Assembly (NCBI GenBank): GCA_963811055.1
Contig: CAWEPQ010000014.1
Location: 248,001 to 312,000, forward strand
Length of the DNA: 64,000 nt
Direction of reading: 5' to 3'
DNA from: JACVRW01 sp963811055
Lineage (GTDB): Bacteria > Actinomycetota > Thermoleophilia > Solirubrobacterales > Thermoleophilaceae
Shown here: piece by piece, positions 42,208 to 50,717 of the stretch
How the letters are laid out: every line of letters starts with the position of its first letter
How positions within the stretch are numbered: position 1 is the first letter of the stretch
The notes under the pieces: generated by a model
Seen by the model: only the letters and a program-made list of their open reading frames with translations
The model's database searches: none
Told to the model about the DNA's origin: nothing
Translations under genes and position numbers: made by a program

Positions 42208-43113
42208 ATGCCCGAGTCCACCCGCACGCCGCTCTCGCTGGGCGACCCGGAGCCCAGGAGCGCCGTGGACGCCCGGCTCCCGGCTGTGCGCAAGGAGGAC
42301 CTCCGGCGCCACCTCCCCGGCGTCGAGCCGGAGCGCCGCCTGACCGACTGGGGGCGCTCGGAGCGCGTGGAGGGGCTGATGGACCGCACGCTCTACGACT
42401 TCTTCTACCGCTACTGGTTCCGGGCCGAGGTGGAGGGCATCGAGAACGTGCCCTCCGCGGGCGGGGCGCTGCTCGTGTCGAACCACTCCGGCGCGCTGCC
42501 GCCGGACGCCGCGATGATCGCCAAGGCCATTCGCGAGGAGCACTCCCAGCCGCGCCCGCTGAACATCACCGTCGAGCACTTCTTCAAGGGCTATCCCGGC
42601 TTCTCGATGCTGATCCCGAAGATCGGCTGCGTGCCGGCGCACCCGGCCAACGTGCACCGGCTGCTGTTCGACGAGGAGCAGCTGGTGCTGGTCTTCCCGG
42701 AGGGGCGCAAGGGCACCGAGAAGCTCTACAAGGACCGCTACCGGCTGCGGCGCTTCGGGCGCGGCGGCTTCGTGGAGGCGGCCATGCGCGCCCAGGTGCC
42801 GGTGGTGCCGGTGTGCGTGGTGGGCGCCGAGGAGGCCGCGCCCGTGTTCGCGAGCTCCGGGTTCCTCAAGCGCGCCACCGGCCTCCTCTACTTCCCGATC
42901 ACGCCGACCTTTCCGCACCTCGGCCCGCTGGGCATGCTCGGGTACCTCCCCGCCAAGTTCAAGATCCGCTTCCTCGAGCCGATCCGCTTCGACGAGCAGG
43001 GCCTCCACGAGGACAAGGCGCTTGTGCAGACCACGGCGCACGAGGTCCGCGCGCGGATCCAGGAAGGGCTCTGGGACATGCTCGCCAAGCGCAAGTCGGT
43101 CTGGTTCGGATGA
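42208..43113 (+). CDS. Lysophospholipid acyltransferase (PlsC-like) family protein
   Basis: 301 residues. LLVSNHSGALPPDAAMIAKA is the acyltransferase box I in the N-H-x5-D form with one extra spacing residue. VLVFPEGRKGTEKLYKDRYR is box III, and VPVVPVCVVGAEEAAPV the strand after it. The N-terminal 60 residues are an unconserved leader, with no clear membrane segment. It couples by ATGA to the NAD-dependent epimerase next door, an acyltransferase–epimerase pair also known from mycobacteria (Rv0502/Rv0501 type). Likely acylates a glycerol- or sugar-lipid at the inner membrane. Confidence 0.86.
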   Translation: MPESTRTPLSLGDPEPRSAVDARLPAVRKEDLRRHLPGVEPERRLTDWGRSERVEGLMDRTLYDFFYRYWFRAEVEGIENVPSAGGALLVSNHSGALPPDAAMIAKAIREEHSQPRPLNITVEHFFKGYPGFSMLIPKIGCVPAHPANVHRLLFDEEQLVLVFPEGRKGTEKLYKDRYRLRRFGRGGFVEAAMRAQVPVVPVCVVGAEEAAPVFASSGFLKRATGLLYFPITPTFPHLGPLGMLGYLPAKFKIRFLEPIRFDEQGLHEDKALVQTTAHEVRARIQEGLWDMLAKRKSVWFG

Positions 43114-44498
43114 CCGGCTCCAAGCGAGTACTCGTCACGGGCCTGTCCACCTATTGGGGCGGACGGCTGGCTCAGGCGCTCGAGGCGTTCGACGAGGTCG
43201 AGGCCGTGATCGGCGTGGACAACGAGGAGCCGCACGTGGAGCTGGAGCGCACCGAGTACGTGAAGGTGGGCACCCAGCACGCCCTCCTGCGGCGGGTGGT
43301 GGAGGCCGCCGAGATCGACACGGTGGTGGACACGCGGCTGGTGGTGGACTCGAGCACCACAACACCCGGCAAGGCGCACGAGAACAACGTGATCGGGACG
43401 ATGAACATCCTCGCCGCGTGCAGCGGCGCCGGCTCTCCGGTGCGCAAGGTCGTGTTCAAGTCCTCGGCCCACTTCTACGGGTGCGAGCAGGACGACCCCG
43501 CCTTCTTCGACGAGAGCATGGGTCGCCCGCACCGCCCGAACACGAGCATCGAGCGGGACGTGGTGGAGGCGGAGGCCTCGATCGGGGACTTCGCCGAGAA
43601 GAACCCCGATGTGGCCGTGACGGTGCTGCGCTTCGCAAACGTGCTGGGGCCGAGCGTGCGCACCTCGCACATCGGGCTCTTCTCGCTGCCGGCTGTGCCG
43701 ATGATCCTGGGCTTCGACCCGCGCTACCAGTTCGTGCACGAGGACGACGTGGTTCACGCACTCGAGCACGCAGTGGGGCGCGACGTGCCGGGCGTGTTCA
43801 ACGTGGCGGGCGACGGCGTGCTCGCGCTGAGCGAGGTGGCGAGCCTGCTCGGCAAGCCCTACGCCCCGGTCCTGCCGCCCTGGGGCACCGGTCTCGCGGC
43901 CGCGGCGCTGCGGCGTGTGGGGGTACGGATCCCGCCGGAGGCGATGAACCAGCTGCGCTTCGGCCGCGGGCTCGACAACCGGCGCTACAAGGTCGCCGGC
44001 TTCAACTACCAGCACACGAGCCGCGAGAGCGTGCTCAAGCTCGGCGAGCACCTGCGGCTGAGCCCGGTCCTGCGCGGGGGGAGCGAGCCGTACCGGTACG
44101 AGCGCGAGGTGGAGGAGTTCCTGCGCTGGAGCCCGCACGTGCGCAACGCCCGCGACGCGCAGGGGCAGGCGCTCACCCGAACGCAGATGGTCGAGCTCCA
44201 GCGATTGCTCGCCGGCTACGAGCGCGACACCGAACGCAAGCCCGACCCGCCGGCCACGGTGCCGGAGCCCAGTGTGGCCGCACCGGTCGTGGTCGAGGAG
44301 GCGCCTCCACCTGCGGCGCCCGGCGCTCCCGTGGAGCATTACGACGACCTGGCCGCCGAGGAGGTGATCGCGCTGCTCGGGTCGCTGGAGGCCGGCGATC
44401 TGACCACGCTCCGCGACCACGAGAGCGATCACGCCCAGCGACCCCGGGTGCTGGCCGCGATCGACTCGGTGTTGGCCCGCTCGTCCCCTCGCAACTAG
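43110..44498 (+). CDS. NAD-dependent epimerase/dehydratase with C-terminal helical-hairpin module
   Basis: 462 residues. RVLVTGLSTYWGGRLAQALE is a modified Rossmann motif (GLSTYWGG for GxxGxxG). VVFKSSAHFYGCEQ, NTSIERDVVEAEA and VTVLRFANVLGP follow the extended-SDR order, but the catalytic Tyr-x3-Lys is not evident where YG… would be expected, so a binding role or altered chemistry is possible. A disordered Pro/Val linker (about 375–410) precedes HYDDLAAEEVIALLGSLEAG and the rest of a 45-residue helical hairpin, also present in the protein at 55367. Translationally coupled to the acyltransferase. Confidence 0.83.
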   Translation: MTGSKRVLVTGLSTYWGGRLAQALEAFDEVEAVIGVDNEEPHVELERTEYVKVGTQHALLRRVVEAAEIDTVVDTRLVVDSSTTTPGKAHENNVIGTMNILAACSGAGSPVRKVVFKSSAHFYGCEQDDPAFFDESMGRPHRPNTSIERDVVEAEASIGDFAEKNPDVAVTVLRFANVLGPSVRTSHIGLFSLPAVPMILGFDPRYQFVHEDDVVHALEHAVGRDVPGVFNVAGDGVLALSEVASLLGKPYAPVLPPWGTGLAAAALRRVGVRIPPEAMNQLRFGRGLDNRRYKVAGFNYQHTSRESVLKLGEHLRLSPVLRGGSEPYRYEREVEEFLRWSPHVRNARDAQGQALTRTQMVELQRLLAGYERDTERKPDPPATVPEPSVAAPVVVEEAPPPAAPGAPVEHYDDLAAEEVIALLGSLEAGDLTTLRDHESDHAQRPRVLAAIDSVLARSSPRN

Positions 44499-44583
44499 GC
44501 GCGCAAGCAGGGCTGCAGGTCCGTCCAGGCGCCTCGGGGCGCCCTAGACTTCATAGACGCGGCATTGCTGCCGCCATGTCGCC

Positions 44584-45618
44584 ATGAAGCAGAGGTCGCT
44601 CATCTTCGTCGTTGTGCTGGTAGTCGCCCTGTTGGGTGGCACGGTGGCGGCCGTGGCGTACGACAGCTCGCGCGACGACCTGATCGCGTCGGGCGTGACG
44701 GTGGCGGGGGTGGACGTGGGCGGCATGCGCGCCGACCAGGCGCGCGGGATCGTGGCCCGCGAGCTGCGCGCTCCGCTCAACCGCCCGGTGGTCGTGATGC
44801 ACGGCAACTGGCGCTTCGAGCTCACCGCTCGCGAGGCGGGCGTGCAGGCAGACGTGGACGCCATGGTCGACGAGGCGCTCGAGGCCAGCCGCAGCGGCAA
44901 CATCGTGAGCCGGGTGGCACGCGACATCACGGGCGGCGACGAGGACGCCCAGGTGCCCCCGCGCGTGACCTACGACCGTGCGGCCGTCAAGGAGCTCGTG
45001 CAGCGCGTGGTGACAAAGGTCAACCGCCCGGCGCAGGACGCCGAGGTCGAGTTCCCGTCGCTCGACCGCGTGAAGGAGCGCCCCGGCTTCAAGGTCGACG
45101 CCGACTCGCTGGAGCAGCGCGTGGAGCAGGCGCTGAGCGTTCCGGGCGTGGATCGGCGCGTGGACGCCCCCGTGGAGAGGCTCCGGCCGAAGGTCACCCG
45201 CGCCCAGCTTGCGCGCCGCTATCCGGTCCTGCTCGTGGCCGACCGCAACAACTTCAGGCTGCGGCTCTACGAGAAGCTGCGGCTCACGAAGACCTACACG
45301 GTGGCGGTGGGCGCGGTGGGGTTCGACACGCCGGCGGGGATGTACCACATCCAGAACAAGGCGATCGACCCGGCCTGGCACGTCCCGCAGAGCGACTGGG
45401 CCGGCGACCTCGCGGGCACCGTGGTGCCCGGCGGAGTGCCGGACAACCCGCTCAAGGCGCGCTGGCTCGGCATCTTCGACGGCGCGGGCATCCACGGCAC
45501 CGACGAGACGTACTCGCTCGGCAGCGCGGCCTCCCACGGCTGCATCCGGATGGCCGTGCCGGACGTGATCGAGCTGTACGACCAGGTTCCGGTCGGCGCT
45601 CCGATCTACATCGCCTGA
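44584..45618 (+). CDS. L,D-transpeptidase with peptidoglycan-binding domain
   Basis: 344 residues. An N-terminal membrane/signal anchor (SLIFVVVLVVALLGGTVAAV). A PG-binding-4-like domain (VDVGGMRADQARGIVARELR … ELTAREAGV) is followed by a second helical part. The YkuD catalytic domain (about 215–344) has VGAVGFDTPAGMYHIQNKAI, IFDGAGIHGTDETY and ASHGCIRM with nucleophile Cys at about residue 320. Makes 3–3 peptidoglycan crosslinks or attaches proteins to the wall outside the membrane. The region 44499–44583 contains TAGACT at 44545 but no convincing start-linked promoter. Confidence 0.92.
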   Translation: MKQRSLIFVVVLVVALLGGTVAAVAYDSSRDDLIASGVTVAGVDVGGMRADQARGIVARELRAPLNRPVVVMHGNWRFELTAREAGVQADVDAMVDEALEASRSGNIVSRVARDITGGDEDAQVPPRVTYDRAAVKELVQRVVTKVNRPAQDAEVEFPSLDRVKERPGFKVDADSLEQRVEQALSVPGVDRRVDAPVERLRPKVTRAQLARRYPVLLVADRNNFRLRLYEKLRLTKTYTVAVGAVGFDTPAGMYHIQNKAIDPAWHVPQSDWAGDLAGTVVPGGVPDNPLKARWLGIFDGAGIHGTDETYSLGSAASHGCIRMAVPDVIELYDQVPVGAPIYIA

Positions 45619-45896
45619 GCGTCTCCCAGGCCGATCTCGTCGATCGGCACCTCTTCCCAGCCCTGCTCTTCCAAGAGGGTCTGACGGCCGGTGTGTCGAA
45701 AGCAGAGCGTGCCGATGTATATCCCGCGCACAGGCTTTCGCAGGACCGCGTACCACATGGTGGAGGCGTCACGCGGCCCCTGGATGGCGTGCCAGGGCGC
45801 AACGGGACGGTGGCTCGGATCCGTCAGACCCGCATCAGCGAGCTGAGTCCGCGTGGCCACCCGTCCGTCCCGCGTGTTGACGAAGAACGCTCCCAC
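45606..45896 (-). CDS. Small protein of unknown function
   Basis: 96 residues: GAFFVNTRDGRVATRTQLAD, PWHAIQGPRDASTMWYAVLR and GIYIGTLCFRHTGRQTLLEE. About three quarters of third codon positions are G or C, as in real genes here. TAGCCT (45905–45910 on the minus strand) lies 8 nt before GTG 45896, supporting that start. It overlaps the 3' end of the L,D-transpeptidase gene by 13 bases and the 5' end of the recombinase gene head-to-head by 44 bases. No recognised domain; mixed alpha/beta, soluble. Confidence 0.55.
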   Translation of the reverse strand: MGAFFVNTRDGRVATRTQLADAGLTDPSHRPVAPWHAIQGPRDASTMWYAVLRKPVRGIYIGTLCFRHTGRQTLLEEQGWEEVPIDEIGLGDAQAM

Positions 45897-46797
45897 TCCC
45901 ACAGAGGCTAATTGGGGCGAGGCCCTTGCCGGCTTCGACGCCTGGCAGCGCACCCGGGGCATGGGCGAGCGCACCCGCCGCGCGTACGGCGTCGACCTCG
46001 CCCAGCTGGCCGACTGGGCCACCGCCCAGGATCTCCGGCCCGAGGCGCTCGGCCACCGCGAGCTGCGCCGCTTCGCGGGCGTGCTGTCCGAGCGCGGCGC
46101 GTCACGCTCGACCATCGGCCGCAAGCTCGCGGCGTTTCGGGCCTTCTACCGCCATCTGGTCGAGCGCGGGACGCTCGAGGCCAATCCGGGCGATCTTGTG
46201 GCGTCTCCGCGGCGCGACTCCTACCTGCCGCGCGTCCTCCGCAGCGGCGAGGTGGCGGAGCTGCTCGAGCGGGTTCCCGTGATCGGGCCGCTCGACATGC
46301 GCGACCGCGCCCTGCTCGAGCTCGCGTATTCGGCGGGCCTGCGTGCACAGGAGCTTGTGGATCTGGACGTGGGGTCCGTGGACGCCGACGCGGAGGAGGT
46401 GCGAGTGGAGGGCAAGGGCGGTAAGACGCGCGTGATCCCGGCCGGTGAGCCGGCCTGGAAGGCGCTCGAGCGCTATCTCGAGCGGGCGCGACCGGCCCTG
46501 GCCGAGGCGGGGGAGGGCGAGCGGGCGCTGTTCCTCTCGAAGAGCGGACGGCGGCTGTCGACCTCCGACGTGCGCCGCCGGCTGGGCCTTCAGGCCCGGC
46601 GCGCGGCGCTCCAGGGCGGCGTGTCGCCCCACACGCTCAGGCATTCCTTCGCCACGCACATGCTGGAGGGAGGCGCCGACCTGCGTACCATCCAAGAGCT
46701 CCTGGGCCACGCGTCCGTGAGCACGACCCAGACCTACACTCGGGTAGAGTCGAAACGCCTCAAGTCTGTGTACTCGCGCGCCCACCCACGCGCCTAA
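45853..46797 (+). CDS. Tyrosine recombinase XerC/XerD
   Basis: 314 residues; resolves chromosome dimers at dif. N-terminal core-binding SAM-like domain (GFDAWQRTRGMGERTRRAYGVD). The catalytic domain has AYSAGLRAQELVDLDVGSV (Arg I), EGKGGKTRVIP (Lys), SPHTLRHSFATHMLEGGAD (HxxR), LLGHASVSTTQTYTRV (His and the nucleophile Tyr). GTG 45853 is the only reasonable start, but it overlaps the opposing small gene, so the real 5' end is open. A sigma factor gene follows by 15 bases. Housekeeping location and sequence argue against it being an element integrase. Confidence 0.9.
   Translation: MATRPSRVLTKNAPTPTEANWGEALAGFDAWQRTRGMGERTRRAYGVDLAQLADWATAQDLRPEALGHRELRRFAGVLSERGASRSTIGRKLAAFRAFYRHLVERGTLEANPGDLVASPRRDSYLPRVLRSGEVAELLERVPVIGPLDMRDRALLELAYSAGLRAQELVDLDVGSVDADAEEVRVEGKGGKTRVIPAGEPAWKALERYLERARPALAEAGEGERALFLSKSGRRLSTSDVRRRLGLQARRAALQGGVSPHTLRHSFATHMLEGGADLRTIQELLGHASVSTTQTYTRVESKRLKSVYSRAHPRA
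45905..45910 (-). promoter_or_regulatory. Putative leaderless -10 of the small unknown gene
   Basis: TAGCCT on the minus strand, 8 nt before GTG 45896. It lies inside the 5' coding part of the opposing recombinase gene. Confidence 0.35.
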
Positions 46798-46812
46798 CCG
46801 GAAAGACCGTTC

Positions 46813-47604
46813 GTGGAGACGAACCTCAAGGCGATCGAGCTAAGAGACCTGTGGCGCCGTTATAAAGACGAGCGCGACGAGAAGGCGCGCGAGCGCCTCG
46901 TCATCGCGTACTCGCCGCTCGTCAAGTATGTGGCTGGCCGCATGTCGAGCGGTTTGCCCTCGCATGTCGAGGAGGCGGACCTGATCTCCTACGGGCTGCT
47001 CGGGCTGATCTCGGCCATCGAGCGCTTCGAGCCGGAGCGCGAGATCAAGTTCGAGACCTTCGCCGTCACCCGGATCAAGGGCTCGATCATCGACGAGCTC
47101 AGGTCGCTCGACTGGGTGCCGCGGTCGGTCCGGACCAAGGCGCGCGAGATCGAGCGGGCCAACGCCAAGCTTGAACACGAGCTCCACCGGGCACCTACCG
47201 ACAAGGAGATGGCCGAGGCGCTCGACACGACGGTCGACGAGTTCCAGGAATCGCTGGTGCGGATCTCGAACTCGTCCGTGGTGGCACTCGACGAGCTCTG
47301 GACCGTCTCCGACGCCTCGGGCGATCAGGTGTCGCTCCTGGACACGATCCAGGACCCCCAGGCGGCCGACCCGGCCCAGGAGATGGACACCACCGAGATG
47401 AAGGACCGGCTGGCCGACGCCATCGCGCGGCTGCCGGAGCGGGAGAAGCTGGTGGTGGCCCTGTACTACTACGAGAACCTGACCCTCCGAGAGATCGGGG
47501 AGGTGCTGGGCGTAACCGAGTCGCGCGTCTCCCAGCTCCACACCAAGGCCGTCCTGCGCCTCAAGTCGCGCCTTCAGGGCGACCCGCTCACCGAGCCCGA
47601 CTAG
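46813..47604 (+). CDS. WhiG/FliA-type RNA polymerase sigma factor
   Basis: 263 residues. Region 2: LVIAYSPLVKYVAGRMSSGL, ADLISYGLLGLISAIERFEP and ETFAVTRIKGSIIDELRSLD. Region 3: HELHRAPTDKEMAEALDTTV. Region 4: LPEREKLVVALYYYENLTLR and EIGEVLGVTESRVSQLHTKA. DWVPRSVR is the hallmark of the sigma-28/WhiG family, which serves flagellar genes or actinobacterial development. The window has no flagellar genes, so a differentiation or stress role is possible. The GTG start has GGAAAG upstream. Encoded directly after xer. Confidence 0.92.
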   Translation: METNLKAIELRDLWRRYKDERDEKARERLVIAYSPLVKYVAGRMSSGLPSHVEEADLISYGLLGLISAIERFEPEREIKFETFAVTRIKGSIIDELRSLDWVPRSVRTKAREIERANAKLEHELHRAPTDKEMAEALDTTVDEFQESLVRISNSSVVALDELWTVSDASGDQVSLLDTIQDPQAADPAQEMDTTEMKDRLADAIARLPEREKLVVALYYYENLTLREIGEVLGVTESRVSQLHTKAVLRLKSRLQGDPLTEPD

Positions 47605-47644
47605 ACGGGGTACGCTGCCCTCGAACCTCGAGGGAAGGAGCGGG

Positions 47645-49720
47645 ATGGCGCACGAATCGCCGAAGAGGATCCGCAACGTGGCCTTGGTCGGCCACCGGGG
47701 CAGCGGGAAGACGTCCGTGAACGAGGCTCTCTTGTTCGAGGCGGGCGCTCTCAACCGGCTCGGCTCGGTGGCTGACGGAACGACGGTGTCGGACTCCGCC
47801 CCGGACGAGAAGACGCGCGAGATGTCGATCTCGGCGAGCCTGTCCTCCTTCCGCTGGGACGACCGCAAGATCAACCTCGTGGACACGCCCGGCGAGCCGA
47901 GCTTCCTCGCCGACGCCCTGGCGTCGCTCCGCGTGTGCGAGGGGGCGGTGTTCGTGGTCAACGGCGTGATGGGCGTGGAGGTGACCACCGACCGGCTGTG
48001 GCAGCGCGCGCAGGAGCTCGGCCTCGCCCGCCTGATCTTCGTGAACATGCTCGACCGCGAGCGCGCGGACTTCTTCCGCAGCCTCGAGTCGCTCAAGCAG
48101 GCCTTCGGCCAGCACGTGGTGGCCACCGAGATCCCGATCGGGGCCGAGCACGAGCTCGAGGGCGTGGTCGACCTCGTGGACATGAAGGCCTACCGCTACG
48201 ACGGCACCGGGCCCGGCGCCGCGCAGGAGATCGAGATCCCCGAGGATCTGCGCGCGCGAGCCGAGGAGTACCGCGAGAAGCTCATGGACGAGGTGGCCGA
48301 GGTGTCCGACGAGCTGATGGAGCGCTACCTCGACGGCCAGGAGATCTCCCACGAGGAGACGGTGAACGCGCTCAAGACCGGGGTCACCGAGGGACGCATC
48401 TTCCCGGTGACGTGCGGCGCCGCCACGCGCAACCTCGGAATCAACCGCCTGCTCGACGCGTTCGTCGAGGACCTGCCCTCGCCCGCCAAGAAGGGCCCGG
48501 TGGAGCTCGACGGGATGACGCTCGAGCCCGACGAGTCGAAGGACATGGTGGCCTTCGTCTTCAAGACACTGGCCGATCCGTTCGCCGGGCGCCTCAACCT
48601 GTTCCGCGTCTACCAGGGCGTGATCTCGCACGACAGCCATGTGCACAACTGCCGGGCGCACGTGAAGGAGCGCGTGGGCCAGCTGCTGGTGCCGCAGGGC
48701 AAGGACAGTGAGCACGCGGACGAGTTCGGCCCGGGCGACATCGGCGCCGTGGCCAAGCTCAAGGAGACGCGCGCGGGGGACGTGCTCTCGTCCAAGGACG
48801 CGGAGATCCCGCTGTGCATGCCGGAGATGCCCAAGCCCGTGATGGCGTTCGCGATCGAGGCCAAGGCGAAGGGCGACGAGGAGAAGATGGGCACCGCGCT
48901 GCGCCGCCTCCAGGAGGAGGACCCGACGATCGACTTCCACCGCGATCTGCAGACCGGCGAGCAGATCGTGGCCGGCCTCACCCAGATCCACGTGGAGGTG
49001 ATCGTGGACCGGATGAAGGAGCGCTTCGGCGCCGAGGTGGAGCTGCATCCGCCGCGCGTGCCCTATCGGGAGATGATCAAGGGCAGCGCGAAGGCCCACG
49101 CCCGCTACAAGAAGCAGACGGGCGGCCGCGGCCAGTTCGCCGACTGCCACATCGAGATCGAGCCCGTCGGCCACGAGACCGACCTCGACTTCGTGAACGC
49201 CATCAAGGGCGGCGTGATCCCCGGCGGTTTCATCCCCGCCGTGGAGAAGGGCGTGCAAGAGGCCATGCAGGCCGGCGTGGTGGCGGGCTACCCGGTGAAG
49301 GGCGTGCGCGTGAAGCTCTTCGACGGCCAGCACCACTCGGTCGACTCATCGGAGATGGCGTTCAAGATCGCCGGCTCGATGGCGTTCAAGGACGCGATGG
49401 AGCAGGCCCAGCCCGCCCTGATGGAGCCGATCATGACCGTGAGCGTGATGGTGCCCGAGGACTGCGTGGGCGACGTGATCGGTGATCTGAACTCGCGTCG
49501 CGGGCGACCGCTCGGCATGGAGCCGAAGGGCGCGGTGACCGAGATCAAGGCCGAGGTGCCGATGGCCGAGATGCTCGATTACGCACCCGATCTCCGTGCG
49601 ATCACGGGCGGCCGCGGCGAGTACTCGATGGACCTGGCGCGCTACGACGAGGTGCCGGCGCACGTGGCGCAGCAGGTGGTCGCGCGCGCCCAGGAGGCAC
49701 GCGAGGCGGTCAAGGCCTGA
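47645..49720 (+). CDS. EF-G-like translational GTPase (EF-G2 type)
   Basis: 691 residues with all EF-G domains. G1 is VALVGHRGSGKTS (about 13–24) instead of AHIDAGKTT; G3 is DTPGE (80–84), where the catalytic His of DTPGH is Glu; G4 is FVNMLDRERAD. Domain III–V motifs such as TGGRGQFADCHIEIEPVGHE and VPMAEMLDYAPDLRAITGGRGE (read as two parts) are present. This matches the second EF-G paralogue of actinobacteria rather than the essential fusA. Lacking the GTPase-activating His, it may act slowly or in a regulatory way on ribosomes. AAGGAG lies 4 bases before ATG 47645. Confidence 0.9.
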   Translation: MAHESPKRIRNVALVGHRGSGKTSVNEALLFEAGALNRLGSVADGTTVSDSAPDEKTREMSISASLSSFRWDDRKINLVDTPGEPSFLADALASLRVCEGAVFVVNGVMGVEVTTDRLWQRAQELGLARLIFVNMLDRERADFFRSLESLKQAFGQHVVATEIPIGAEHELEGVVDLVDMKAYRYDGTGPGAAQEIEIPEDLRARAEEYREKLMDEVAEVSDELMERYLDGQEISHEETVNALKTGVTEGRIFPVTCGAATRNLGINRLLDAFVEDLPSPAKKGPVELDGMTLEPDESKDMVAFVFKTLADPFAGRLNLFRVYQGVISHDSHVHNCRAHVKERVGQLLVPQGKDSEHADEFGPGDIGAVAKLKETRAGDVLSSKDAEIPLCMPEMPKPVMAFAIEAKAKGDEEKMGTALRRLQEEDPTIDFHRDLQTGEQIVAGLTQIHVEVIVDRMKERFGAEVELHPPRVPYREMIKGSAKAHARYKKQTGGRGQFADCHIEIEPVGHETDLDFVNAIKGGVIPGGFIPAVEKGVQEAMQAGVVAGYPVKGVRVKLFDGQHHSVDSSEMAFKIAGSMAFKDAMEQAQPALMEPIMTVSVMVPEDCVGDVIGDLNSRRGRPLGMEPKGAVTEIKAEVPMAEMLDYAPDLRAITGGRGEYSMDLARYDEVPAHVAQQVVARAQEAREAVKA

Positions 49721-49739
49721 GCAGCGGCTTCGCGGCCCG

Positions 49740-49745
49740 TATGAT
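49740..49745 (+). promoter_or_regulatory. Putative leaderless -10 of the zinc-ribbon gene
   Basis: TATGAT, 8 nt before the GTG at 49754; the closest match to the TATAAT consensus among these hexamers. Confidence 0.5.
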
Positions 49746-49753
49746 CGAAGGCC

Positions 49754-50502
49754 GTGAAGAAGGAGCTACGACCCGTCCACGACGCGCTCAACTGCGAGGT
49801 GTGCGGCCGCACGATCCTCAAGGGTGAGCGCACGGAGAACTATCTGGCTCCGGGCGGACACCGCAACCTCGTCTGCGAGCTGTGCTCCGGCCGGGCCGAG
49901 AACGCCGGCTGGATCCGCGAGTCCGCCGCCGGCAGCCTGCCCACCCGGCTACCGCGCGAGGAGCAGCGCGGCTCCTTCCTGGGGCGCCTGCGGCGCCGGC
50001 GGCCCGAGCCCTCGTACCACCCCGGAGCCAGCGCTCCGCGAGACGTGCAGCCGCCCCAGCAGCTCGAACGGCGACGACCCTCCCACCGGCGAGGAGCCCG
50101 TGGCCCCGCCGCGGCGCGCGCAGCCGCCCGAAGGACCCGCGCCGCGTGCACGCCGTGCCCACCACCGCCGAGGTGAAGGTCGAGCGCGCACTCGAGCTGT
50201 TCAACGACTCCGACCACCAGCGCACCATCGCCGGCCTGCGCCGCACGCTCGGCGACCCCTGGATCAGCGCGCTGCCGGACGAGGAGCAGGCGAGCGCCGT
50301 GTCCGTGGTGGTGGCCTGGGAGCTGTCCTGGTACCGCTACCGCGTGGACCTGGGCGATGAGTCTCAGCCGGTGATGATGCTCGACAAGGGGGAGGAGATC
50401 GAGCAGATCGACGAATATCTACGCGAGTGGAACGCGGCGCTCGACAAGAGCGATCGGGTGCTTGCGGGACACACCGCCATCGATGGAGGTTCGGAAGGTT
50501 GA
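49754..50502 (+). CDS. Zinc-ribbon protein of unknown function, two frameshifts
   Basis: About 249 residues when repaired. The N-terminus has ALNCEVCGRTILKGERTENY and LVCELCSGRAENAGWIRESA, a four-Cys zinc ribbon. A Pro/Arg-rich linker follows, readable in a second frame as NGDDPPTGEEPVAPPRRAQP. The C-terminal helical domain is in a third frame: TTAEVKVERALELFNDSDHQ, RTIAGLRRTLGDPWISALPD, VVAWELSWYRYRVDLGDESQ and EEIEQIDEYLREWNAALDKS. Shifts near 50068 and 50145 are each one extra base. No family recognised. Coupled to the following small gene by a TTGA overlap and near RNase HI, so a nucleic-acid role is conceivable but unproven. Confidence 0.7.
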
Positions 50503-50705
50503 TCTACTGCGTCGTGCCCCAAGCCCTGGCCGGTGAGCTGTACGACAAGCTCGCCGACTACTACCGCGAGGACCCGAACGTGGAGGTCATCATCGATCGC
50601 CGCGCGCAGGGCGGGAACCCTGGCGACCATGACTCGCACTCCGATCGCCGCAGGCGCCGCCCCAAGGGCAGCTTCCCGGTGATCGAGGCCCCCACGGCCG
50701 ACTAG
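50499..50705 (+). CDS. Small protein of unknown function
   Basis: 68 residues: MIYCVVPQALAGELYDKLAD then YYREDPNVEVIIDRRAQGGN and DRRRRRPKGSFPVIEAPTAD. The TTG start overlaps the upstream TGA and is preceded by GGAGGTTCGGAAGG, a strong ribosome-binding region, which decides the start. The first 45 residues look like a small beta-alpha-beta fold (VVP…LYDKLADYY…VEVIIDRR); the tail is Arg-rich. Function unknown. Sits in the zinc-ribbon–RNase HI operon. Confidence 0.72.
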   Translation: MIYCVVPQALAGELYDKLADYYREDPNVEVIIDRRAQGGNPGDHDSHSDRRRRRPKGSFPVIEAPTAD

Positions 50706-50717
50706 CCGATCCCTCCC

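Noticed and set aside
45853..46797. The tyrosine recombinase considered as an integrase of a mobile element
   Set aside because: It has XerC/D motifs, lies in a housekeeping block before a sigma factor gene, and no att repeats or cargo flank it.
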